The notes under the pieces are model-generated. The model was not told the origin of the DNA and did no database searches. It was given only the letters and a program-made list of their open reading frames with translations. Both the position numbers and the translations under genes were made by a program. DNA of 64,000 nt from Leadbetterella lacustris (GTDB lineage: Bacteria > Bacteroidota > Bacteroidia > Cytophagales > Spirosomataceae), in assembly GCA_965234335.1 (NCBI GenBank), contig OZ248456.1, forward strand, positions 124,001-188,000, read 5' to 3'. Within the stretch, counting starts at the first letter, position 1. Each line of letters starts with the position of its first letter. Below are positions 54,416-62,219 of the stretch, one piece after another.

Positions 54416-57099
54416 CAGCTTTTAGTGATTACTTCGTCGAGATTTAAAATAGAATTACATACCAACACCAAAGCGGCCAGTTCAGGATTTGAATCGCCCA
54501 AAAGCTCCTTGCTTTTGTTTGGAGTTTTTTTGTACAGCGTTAAAGTGTTTTGATAAAGTTTCAAAAGAATATCAAACTTCTCCTTTTTTATTTCTTTTCC
54601 AGTGGCAAAGACATAAGCCTTTTTTATACTTTCCTGGAAATTGTTCTTGGCTAATGAAAGAGATTTATTGGCCAATTTTACCGATAAATCTACATAAACA
54701 GAATCATTTAAAGTCACCAAAGCCTGCAAGGGGGTGTTGGTTCGGATTCTGCGAGAAACACAAATTTCTCTCCCCACCCCATCAAATGACATCATCGACG
54801 GATATGGACTCGTGCGTTTCCAAAAGGTATACACCGCACGTCGATATTGGTCTTCGTTCGTGGACTTAAGCCATTTGTCGCCACTGTAAGGCGAGCTCCA
54901 AATGCCCTCAGGCTGATAAGGCATTACGGGCGGGCCGTACATTTTGGTATTGAGTACTCCACTGATAACTAAAGCTTGGTCACGAATTTGTTCGGCCGAA
55001 AGCCTTACTCTTGGGCCACGAGCCAAATATCTGTTGGATGGGTCTTTTTCAAGGCCTTCGGGTGTCAGTTTGGAATCTTGTTGATACGTAGCCGAAAGCA
55101 TAATTTCTTTGATGAGCTTTTTAACCGACCATTTATAGTCATTCATAAATTTATAACTCAAGTGGTCCAGCAAAGCCTGATTGGTGGGTACAGCACCTTG
55201 CGAACCGAGGTCTTCGAGGGTTTCTACCAAACCCATCCCGAATATTTGTTCCCAAACCCTATTGACCATCGTTCTTGCCACCAAAGGATTTTCTTTCGAT
55301 GTCATCCAAAGAGCTAAACCAAGTCTGTTGGAAGGAGCATCTTCTGGTAATTTTCCTAAAGCAGCGGGTACTGCGGCAGAAACCTCATTGCCTTGAGAAA
55401 GCCAGCTTCCACGCTCAAAAATTCGTGTTTTCCTTGAAAAATCAGCTGGATTTTCGAGCATGATGGGTGTTTGTTCTACTTGAGCATTGAGGAGATTCCA
55501 AAAAACCATTTGATCTTCAGGGGAATTCTTGGGTAGGCCTTTTGTAAAATAAAAATAGTCAAACATAATCCCATTCACGTTGGGGTCCTTTAATTCAGGG
55601 CTTTTAAAAGTAAAAAATAAGTCATTAACACCTGAAGTAGCATTAATCGGCAACTCTATATTTCGCCAAGCCCCTTTGTCTATTTCAGGGCTTAGTTTAT
55701 ACGAGCCCACCATTTTTCCGTTTAAACCGCCTGTTTTTATCTCAAAAACGCCTTTTACATATACCTTAAAATGCATTATGAGATTTGTTTTGCCTTCTAG
55801 ATTTACCGATTTCAAGCGTGCCGAAGAATTGTTTCTCATGGCCAACCACTTGGTATCGGCCAAGGCCGCATTCACCATCTCGTCGCATTTGAGGGAGTTG
55901 TGAGAAGGTTGGAGTGTTTTTAGAAAGTTAACAAGTTCTTTCTTTTCATTGGCTGAGACTGTTTTGGCCAACCAACTGTCTACACGAGTCAAATCTGCCC
56001 TTTGTTTTTCGTCAAAATGCCTTAAAACAGGATATTCTGAGTAGGTGTCTTCATCGCGACTGTTATTGAAAAAGGCTAGAAATTTATAATATTCCTCAAA
56101 TCTGATGGGGTCATACGGGTGGCTGTGGCATTGCACACACGAGAAGGAGGTACCCATCAGCGTTTCCCAAGTAGTGTTTACTCTATCTAAAACGGCTGCC
56201 GTCCTGAACTCCTCGTTGTCTGTTCCGCCTTCGTCGTTCGTCATGGTATTTCGGTGAAACGCTGTGGCAATCAGTTGATTTTCCGTAGGTTCAGGAAATA
56301 AATCGCCCGCTATTTGTTCTTTTAAAAACTGGTCGTAGGGCATATCGGCGTTAAAAGCATTTATGAGCCAGTCGCGGTATCGCCAAATGTTCCGTCCTGC
56401 ATCTCGCTCATAGCCTTTGGTGTCGGCATAGCGGGCCATGTCCAACCACATGGAAGTCCATTTTTCGCCGAAGGCCGGTGAAGACAGCAGACTATCAACG
56501 TAGGTTTCATATTGATTATTTTTCAGAAAAAGAGCCTTGGTTTTATCTGTGGCTGGAAAACCAATAATATCCAAAGCGGCTCTTCTTGCCAAATCTTCTT
56601 TGGGTGCCATTGGCGAGGTTTTTAATCCTTGTTTTTCGGCATTTTCGAAGATAAATTTATCGATGTCGTTTTTAGCCCAATCGTTGCTCACTTGAGGAAC
56701 TTCCTGCTTCTGCACCGGCACAAAAGACCAATGTTGTTCCCACTCTGCACCTTGGTCAATCCATTTGGTGAGAATCTTTATTTCATCGCTAGAAAGTGGG
56801 TCTTTTTCGTGCGGCATTCTTTCTTCAGGGTCTGAAAGCGTGAGTCTTCTGATAAACTCACTGCCTGCGGCATTGCCAGGCACAATGCCAATTTTGCCAG
56901 ACTTGCCTTTGGCAAAAGCCTCTTCTTTAAAAAGCAAGCTATAGCCTCCTTGTTTTTTTACGCCACCATGACAGGTAATACAGTTTTTATTTATGATGGG
57001 CTTAACCTGCGAACTGTAATCAATTTTTTCCTCAAATACGCTGCAGGAGTATAATCCGAGCATTAGAAAGGCTCCGACAAAATAACGCTGAAAAGACAT
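54415..57099 (-). CDS. PSD1/Planctomycete cytochrome C domain lipoprotein (DUF1549/DUF1553)
   Basis: An 894-residue protein from the chosen start 57099, which opens with MSFQRYFVGAFLMLGLYSCS, a lipoprotein signal with Cys 19. A frame to 57129 adds only ten residues. Domains: N-terminal cytochrome with CITCHGGVKKQGG and the distal Met near MPHEKDPLS; DUF1549 (KWTSMWLDMARYADTKGYER, SFSCVQCHSHPYDPIRFEEY, a second CxxCH); DUF1553 (VARTMVNRVWEQIFGMGLVE, ARGPRVRLSAEQIRDQALVI, RRIRTNTPLQALVTLNDSVY). It is first in the operon with the DUF1501 gene. Function not known; a periplasmic or outer-membrane redox role is implied by the haem motifs. Confidence 0.88.
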   Translation of the reverse strand: MSFQRYFVGAFLMLGLYSCSVFEEKIDYSSQVKPIINKNCITCHGGVKKQGGYSLLFKEEAFAKGKSGKIGIVPGNAAGSEFIRRLTLSDPEERMPHEKDPLSSDEIKILTKWIDQGAEWEQHWSFVPVQKQEVPQVSNDWAKNDIDKFIFENAEKQGLKTSPMAPKEDLARRAALDIIGFPATDKTKALFLKNNQYETYVDSLLSSPAFGEKWTSMWLDMARYADTKGYERDAGRNIWRYRDWLINAFNADMPYDQFLKEQIAGDLFPEPTENQLIATAFHRNTMTNDEGGTDNEEFRTAAVLDRVNTTWETLMGTSFSCVQCHSHPYDPIRFEEYYKFLAFFNNSRDEDTYSEYPVLRHFDEKQRADLTRVDSWLAKTVSANEKKELVNFLKTLQPSHNSLKCDEMVNAALADTKWLAMRNNSSARLKSVNLEGKTNLIMHFKVYVKGVFEIKTGGLNGKMVGSYKLSPEIDKGAWRNIELPINATSGVNDLFFTFKSPELKDPNVNGIMFDYFYFTKGLPKNSPEDQMVFWNLLNAQVEQTPIMLENPADFSRKTRIFERGSWLSQGNEVSAAVPAALGKLPEDAPSNRLGLALWMTSKENPLVARTMVNRVWEQIFGMGLVETLEDLGSQGAVPTNQALLDHLSYKFMNDYKWSVKKLIKEIMLSATYQQDSKLTPEGLEKDPSNRYLARGPRVRLSAEQIRDQALVISGVLNTKMYGPPVMPYQPEGIWSSPYSGDKWLKSTNEDQYRRAVYTFWKRTSPYPSMMSFDGVGREICVSRRIRTNTPLQALVTLNDSVYVDLSVKLANKSLSLAKNNFQESIKKAYVFATGKEIKKEKFDILLKLYQNTLTLYKKTPNKSKELLGDSNPELAALVLVCNSILNLDEVITKS

Positions 57100-57188
57100 T
57101 TTATGTAAGGGTTGAAATTCAGATTTCAAATTAGTAAAAAAATTACTAAAAATAGATTTTTACATAACAATCTTACGAATTCTAATTT

Positions 57189-57617
57189 TTATGGCGTGGC
57201 ACTCACCCACACTTCTCCATCTTCAAAATACTCTTTTTTCCAGATGGGAACGGTTTCTTTTAATATATCAATGGCATATTGGCAAGCTTCAAAGGCGGCA
57301 TTTCGGTGCGAGGATGCTACTGAAATGATAACAGGAATCTCTCCTATTTCCAAGGTTCCTAGGCGGTGATAAATGGCAATTTTTTGAATCGAAAACTTTA
57401 CGATGGCTTGCTCAGCAATTTTACGCATTTCCGAAATGGCCATGGGTTCGTATGCCTCAAAGTCCAGTTTCAAAACGGCTTTGCCTTTGGTTTCGTTTCT
57501 CACCGTACCAACAAAATGCACCAATCCGCCGGCACTTTTTGAGGCCACAAATTCGGCACATTCGTTTAGTGAAAGCACAGAATTCGTCAACTTTATTTCT
57601 ATGTTGTTATTCACCAT
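57189..57617 (-). CDS. moaE: Molybdopterin synthase catalytic subunit
   Basis: Large subunit of molybdopterin synthase, 142 residues. Motifs: GGLVHFVGTVRNETKG, LDFEAYEPMAISEMRKIAEQ, IAIYHRLGTLEIGEIPVIIS, VASSHRNAAFEACQYAIDIL and KETVPIWKKEYFEDGEVWV (conserved Lys). Its start overlaps the RNA ligase gene by 11 bases, and moaD lies on the other side of that ligase. Transcribed leftward as last gene of moaD-ligase-moaE. Confidence 0.93.
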   Translation of the reverse strand: MVNNNIEIKLTNSVLSLNECAEFVASKSAGGLVHFVGTVRNETKGKAVLKLDFEAYEPMAISEMRKIAEQAIVKFSIQKIAIYHRLGTLEIGEIPVIISVASSHRNAAFEACQYAIDILKETVPIWKKEYFEDGEVWVSATP

Positions 57618-58620
57618 ATTTCAATAAAAATTCAGGATTTATGGCCTTGAAACTTACACGGGTATTTCCGCCGGATTCTTGCAGTAAAAAATCGTTAAAC
57701 TCTTTCATAGGCCTTATAACTATGCCCTCAGCCCACACTTCTTTACACAGTTGGCTTTTGATAACACTACGTTTTACGATGGCTTCTATGTCGTTCTCGA
57801 GCTCATATTCTGTTGTAATTATAGGAACCACAGGCAAATCCAGAACTTTCATTACTTCGCAGAATTTCTCAAAATCCAGATATTCATATTTGTCGATATC
57901 AAAAATATTGAAAACATAAATGGTTTGGGCCTTGAGTCGGAGTTTGTTGCTTTGAATTCCTTCACCCATCAATTCGCCCTGAATAGCAAAATTTCCTCCC
58001 AAAGTCCTTAGTTTGTTCTCAATATCAAGTTGGCGGGCCACTTTCCAAAAGCTATTCTCCTCGTCTTCAATCAGCTCGAGATTTCGGCTGCAAACACCAA
58101 ATTCTCCGTCTTTAATATAATAAGTAGTAGAACTACCGTCGAGTTTTTCGCTGATGTAGCATTTCTGACCTTTATACTTATCCAAAATCGGCTGTAAGAC
58201 CTGCACACGGGTTTCGTCTGTTTTTGGGATAAAGGAAGGAAATTTCCCTTTGGCTATGCCGTTTAAATTTGCCGGAACTGGCGGCTCGTATTTTATAATT
58301 CCGAGTTCGTCGGTGCAGTCGGCATCTTCTACAAACGGAAAGTTGTCGGATAAAAAACTTAGCGGAAAACAGATACCTTGCGACACCTGCCCGCGTAAAC
58401 GGATTGTCCGAACCCGCATTCCCCGTGGTTTCATAAATTCGAACTCAGGCCTTTCGGGCAGAAGACTGTCTATTTCGCAATAAACCATAAGGTCGCCAAC
58501 CTGATATTCGCCTTTTTTAACGACCAATTGCCAACCCAAAACCGTAGCTTTTTCGATGGCATCGGCACCCTCGATAGGCTCTAGTGCCTTAATTCTCTGA
58601 ATACTTGCTAGTTTTCTCAT
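57607..58620 (-). CDS. RNA ligase (ATP), DRB0094 family
   Basis: A 337-residue RNA ligase. An N-terminal ~110-residue domain (ASIQRIKALEPIEGADAIEK, QLVVKKGEYQVGDLMVYCEI, RPRGMR-type MKPRGMRVRTIRLRGQVSQG) precedes the nucleotidyltransferase core with the lysine K159 in YISEKLDGSSTTYYI (motif I KxDG), motif III near FGVCSRNLEL, motif IV in NFAIQGELMGEGIQSNKL and motif V in EGIVIRPMKEFND. The family, typified by Deinococcus DraRnl, seals nicked RNA 3'-OH ends. It sits between moaD (24 bases) and moaE (11-base overlap), an unusual location. Confidence 0.88.
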   Translation of the reverse strand: MRKLASIQRIKALEPIEGADAIEKATVLGWQLVVKKGEYQVGDLMVYCEIDSLLPERPEFEFMKPRGMRVRTIRLRGQVSQGICFPLSFLSDNFPFVEDADCTDELGIIKYEPPVPANLNGIAKGKFPSFIPKTDETRVQVLQPILDKYKGQKCYISEKLDGSSTTYYIKDGEFGVCSRNLELIEDEENSFWKVARQLDIENKLRTLGGNFAIQGELMGEGIQSNKLRLKAQTIYVFNIFDIDKYEYLDFEKFCEVMKVLDLPVVPIITTEYELENDIEAIVKRSVIKSQLCKEVWAEGIVIRPMKEFNDFLLQESGGNTRVSFKAINPEFLLKYGE

Positions 58621-58644
58621 ATTGTGTTTAGTGAGTTAAACCTA

Positions 58645-58887
58645 TCACCCGCCGCTTACTGGCGGAATCAGAACTACTTCGTCTCGGTGCATTAACTCCA
58701 AACTTTCTTCTGCATACGCTTCATTGACAGCTATTCTTAATGAATTTAGATTTTTTAAAGCTGGAAATTCTCCCTCCAATTGCTCCTTGAAGCTTTTCAC
58801 CGTACTGTTTTCTGGCAGCTCAAAAACTTTCTCAAATGCCCCAATCATTTCTTTGGTTATGCCAAAACAAAGCAATTTTACCGTCAT
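58645..58887 (-). CDS. moaD: Molybdopterin synthase sulfur carrier subunit
   Basis: Ubiquitin-like carrier of 80 residues from the start at 58887 (MTVKLLCFGITKEMIGAFEK) to the essential C-terminal GG (VLIPPVSGG), which receives the thiocarboxylate. A longer frame to 59022 would add 45 residues without sense. First gene of the moaD-ligase-moaE group, divergent from xdhC. Confidence 0.92.
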   Translation of the reverse strand: MTVKLLCFGITKEMIGAFEKVFELPENSTVKSFKEQLEGEFPALKNLNSLRIAVNEAYAEESLELMHRDEVVLIPPVSGG

Positions 58888-59034
58888 CGATTTTATTCTT
58901 TTAAAATTTTGAAGCTGAAACAAAATGCAGAAAACGTCTTGTTTAAGTCTTAATATGCTTTTCTTTTTCACAAAAATGATTAATTTTTGTTCCTCCTCAA
59001 AAAAAATGCGGAAATTGGTCAATTATTTAGCAAA

Positions 59035-60129
59035 ATGAAGGAAATAACCAAAATCATAGCCTTTTATGAACGTCTGAAATCAAAATCTGATATAGCTTGT
59101 GCAATGGCAGTGGTGGTGTATGTAGAAGGTTCGTCTTACCGAAGAACCGGTGCGAGGATGTTGGTTTCGGAGGATGGATTTTGGGAGGGCGGAATTAGCG
59201 GCGGATGTTTGGAGGGCGATGCCCTGAAAAAAGCCCGAATGTCGATTCTCAAATCAAAACCTGAACTCGTAAGATATGATACAACCAAAGACGATGATAG
59301 TCAGATTGGCGTAGGCTTGGGCTGCAATGGCGTGATAGACGTGCTGTTTATTCCGGTAGATTTTGCGGATAGCCACAATCCAATAGAAATACTAAAAATT
59401 GGAGTAAATCAAACCAAAGGGCCTTTGATTACCATCACAAAATCAGAAAATAACCCAAGCCTATTGGGAAAATTGTTTTATTTTGATTCAACGGAAAGTC
59501 TGTTTTTTTTAGAAAACCAAACGGATGTTTCAAGTTTCTCTGCCGAAATTTCGAATTTGCAAAAGTCTAAAAATTACAATTTTGGAAACGAACTTCGGCT
59601 TTTTGTCGAAATTTTGCCCAAACCCATCACGGTTTATCTTTTCGGAAATCAGTATGACATTTATCCACTGATTGAGCTTTTGAAACTCATGTATTGGGAG
59701 GTTACAATTGTTTCAGAGCCCCACAAAATACAGAATAGAAATGGCTTGAGAATCATTGCTCCGAATGATTTTTTCGAAAATGATTTAGATGAAAACTCGG
59801 CAGTGGTGTTGATGTCGCATTCGCTAGAAACCGACAAGAAAAATCTGCGAAAACTATCTGGGTCCAAAACCAAATATATTGGAATGCTTGGTCCAAAAAC
59901 CCGTTCTGAAAGAATTTTGGACGAACTGAGTGCCGAAGGAATAAAAATAGAGCCGCAAAATATCTTTGCTCCTACTGGACTGGATTTAGGGGCATCTACG
60001 CCTGAGGAAATTGCCCTATCGATTGTTGCTGAAATAAAAGCAGTTTTCAGTAGCAGAAACGGTTCTTTTCTGAAAGAACGAGACTTACCTATCAATGAAC
60101 GGAACCAAGAAATTTTTAAATTTAATTGA
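59035..60129 (+). CDS. XdhC/CoxI family protein
   Basis: A 364-residue protein from the ATG at 59035 (MKEITKIIAFYERLKSKSDI); a TTG at 58987 is rejected as out of family. Motifs: YRRTGARMLVSEDGFWEGGI then SGGCLEGDALKKAR, GLGCNGVIDVLF, and a C-terminal Rossmann part with VYLFGNQYDIYPLI, YIGMLGPKTRSERILDEL and LDLGASTPEEIALSIVAEI. XdhC-type proteins bind molybdenum cofactor and promote its sulfuration and insertion into xanthine dehydrogenase-family enzymes. No such enzyme gene is in the window. moeA starts at the next base. Confidence 0.88.
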   Translation: MKEITKIIAFYERLKSKSDIACAMAVVVYVEGSSYRRTGARMLVSEDGFWEGGISGGCLEGDALKKARMSILKSKPELVRYDTTKDDDSQIGVGLGCNGVIDVLFIPVDFADSHNPIEILKIGVNQTKGPLITITKSENNPSLLGKLFYFDSTESLFFLENQTDVSSFSAEISNLQKSKNYNFGNELRLFVEILPKPITVYLFGNQYDIYPLIELLKLMYWEVTIVSEPHKIQNRNGLRIIAPNDFFENDLDENSAVVLMSHSLETDKKNLRKLSGSKTKYIGMLGPKTRSERILDELSAEGIKIEPQNIFAPTGLDLGASTPEEIALSIVAEIKAVFSSRNGSFLKERDLPINERNQEIFKFN

Positions 60130-61317
60130 ATGATTTCGGTAGAAAACGCCCTTGATCTTATTCTTGAAAATAAGCTTTCCTTAAAAAAGGTGGCCGTTCC
60201 GTTCGAAGAGGCCTTTGGAAGAGTGCTGGCCGAAGACCTCATTGCTGACAGAGATTTTCCACCTTATGATAGAGTAACTATGGACGGAATAGCTATTGAT
60301 TTTACGGCGTATCTAAACGGAATTAGAGCATTCAAAATCCAAGAAATGCAGGGTGCGGGAGATTTGCAAAGCACACTTCAATCGACAGAAAACTGTATTG
60401 AAATAATGACTGGCGGGGTTTTGCCCAGAAATACCTCCTCGGTTATTCGATACGAAGACCTTACTATTGCAGACGGTTTGACCACGATAAACGCTGAGGT
60501 AAAACCAAATCAAAACATTCATACCAAAGGCCAAGACAAAAAAGCGGGTGATTTGGTATTAGAAAAAGGAGTTCGATTGAATGCTTCGCATTTGGCCCTT
60601 GCGGCGTCGTTGGGAAAACAAAAACTTGAAGTGTTGGAGCTACCCAAAGTGGCTATTGTTTCATCTGGAGATGAGTTGGTAGAGATTTCTGAAAACCCAC
60701 TTCCGCATCAGATTCGCAAATCTAATGTTTATGCTGTCGGTGCTTTGTTGCAAAAGCTAGATATTTCGGTTGAATACTTCCATGTAGCAGATGATTTAGA
60801 AAATTCCATTAAAAAAATTGCTGAGCTTCTTCAAAACTTCGAAGTGTTGATATTCTCTGGTGGTGTGTCAATGGGCAAAAAAGACTTTATTCCTGATGCA
60901 CTAAAAGCCAATAGGGTTGAGACCATTTTCCACAAAATAGCCCAAAAGCCTGGGAAACCAATGTGGTTTGGAAAGACTGAAAAGAATCTTGTTTTCGCTC
61001 TTCCCGGAAATCCTGTTTCTACCTATTTGTGTGCCATCCGTTATGTTTTGCCTTTTTTTGAAAAATGTTTGGGTATTCAAAAAGACAATTTTCAAAAAGT
61101 AATTCTCGGCGAAAGTGTCTTCTTCAAACCAAAACTTCGTTATTTTATACAAGTAAATATTAAAAACGAAAATGGTGTTTTGTATGCATTTCCATTAAAA
61201 CACAATGGATCGGGCGACTTCATTAGTTTGGTTGAGGCTGATGGTTTTGTAGAATTACCAAACTCGGAAAATGAACTGTTTGAAAGGGGGCAAATTGTGA
61301 ATTTCTTCGCTATTTAA
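60130..61317 (+). CDS. moeA: Molybdopterin molybdotransferase
   Basis: Inserts molybdate into adenylated molybdopterin, 395 residues. Motifs: VPFEEAFGRVLAEDLIADRD and PPYDRVTMDGIAIDF, MTGGVLPRNTSSVIRYED, VAIVSSGDELVEISENPLPH then QIRKSNVYAV, FSGGVSMGKKDFIPDAL, KPMWFGKTEKNLVFALPGNP and VSTYLCAIRYVLPFF. It starts one base after the xdhC stop and is probably in the same operon. The following gene begins 18 bases later. Confidence 0.94.
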   Translation: MISVENALDLILENKLSLKKVAVPFEEAFGRVLAEDLIADRDFPPYDRVTMDGIAIDFTAYLNGIRAFKIQEMQGAGDLQSTLQSTENCIEIMTGGVLPRNTSSVIRYEDLTIADGLTTINAEVKPNQNIHTKGQDKKAGDLVLEKGVRLNASHLALAASLGKQKLEVLELPKVAIVSSGDELVEISENPLPHQIRKSNVYAVGALLQKLDISVEYFHVADDLENSIKKIAELLQNFEVLIFSGGVSMGKKDFIPDALKANRVETIFHKIAQKPGKPMWFGKTEKNLVFALPGNPVSTYLCAIRYVLPFFEKCLGIQKDNFQKVILGESVFFKPKLRYFIQVNIKNENGVLYAFPLKHNGSGDFISLVEADGFVELPNSENELFERGQIVNFFAI

Positions 61318-61335
61318 TCAAAAAAGAAACAAACT

Positions 61336-61929
61336 GTGATAAAAAAAAATATCAGAACGCATTTTAAAAGCTCAAGAAATACTCTAAAATTGGAGGAAAT
61401 TGAAAAAATGAGCATGAAAATACACGATTTGTTATTCAGCCGATTGATGATGCACCGTTATTCGCCTATTCACTTGTATAAACACATAAAGAGAAATAAT
61501 GAGGTAGATTCGCAGTTGATTTTTAACACACTTCGCCGAGATTTTGCCACTGATGTATTTATTTCTAAAAGTCTAGAAAATGGCGAATTGCTCCATGTAA
61601 AATTTGAGTCTACCACCGAGCTAGCAACTAACCGATGGGGAATAGACGAACCCGTAGATTTAACCGCTTCCCTAAGCTCCGAAGCCTTCTTTGAACAATA
61701 TAAAACCGAGGATATTTTGATTTTCGTGCCGCTTTTAGCTTTTGACAAAAAAGGAAACCGGGTGGGCTACGGCAAAGGTTATTACGACAGATTTCTTGAG
61801 CATGCCACCAAAGACACCACCATCGTAGGTCTTTCGCTTTTTGAACCCATCGACCTGATAGAAGACACTGACCAATTTGACATAAAAATGGATTTTTGTA
61901 TTACGCCTGATCGGGTGTGGGCCTGGTAG
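61336..61929 (+). CDS. 5-formyltetrahydrofolate cyclo-ligase
   Basis: Converts 5-formyl-THF to methenyl-THF with ATP, 197 residues. Start GTG at 61336, 18 bases after moeA. Motifs: IKKNIRTHFKSSRNTLKLEE at the N-terminus, and LIFVPLLAFDKKGNRVGYGK then GYYDRFLEH (ATP site), ending FDIKMDFCITPD. Likely last gene of the xdhC-moeA run. Confidence 0.88.
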   Translation: MIKKNIRTHFKSSRNTLKLEEIEKMSMKIHDLLFSRLMMHRYSPIHLYKHIKRNNEVDSQLIFNTLRRDFATDVFISKSLENGELLHVKFESTTELATNRWGIDEPVDLTASLSSEAFFEQYKTEDILIFVPLLAFDKKGNRVGYGKGYYDRFLEHATKDTTIVGLSLFEPIDLIEDTDQFDIKMDFCITPDRVWAW

Positions 61930-62094
61930 ATTGATTTTAAAAAATGTAAAATGATTTTTAAAATCGTTAACGGCTTATTTTTATAGTTTGGCTTGTTGCA
62001 TCCTTCCTGACACTACTCCTTATGTCATTGTGATTTGTACTTCTTTCCGTAAAAAGCATTAAAAATGGCGAAGCATCTCTTTTTACAAAACGCT

Positions 62095-62204
62095 TATGTT
62101 TGGAAAAATATGGTTGGTTTTTTATGATTTTTCCAAATATAAATCCATGTTTGGAAAAATGTAAATTTTTATTGGTGATTTTTCCAAATATAAATCTACA
62201 TTTG
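62095..62204. promoter_or_regulatory. 51-bp iterated inverted repeat upstream of the AAA ATPase
   Basis: TGTTTGGAAAAAT (62097, 62148) and TGATTTTTCCAAATATAAATC (62125, 62176) alternate with a constant 51-base period; each pair is an inverted repeat, and a third, weaker catttgaataaat closes the series. TACATTTG at 62197-62204 fits a -7 element just before the start at 62220. It looks like an operator for autoregulation or a binding site array. Confidence 0.55.
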
Positions 62205-62219
62205 AATAAATTTTTTGTA

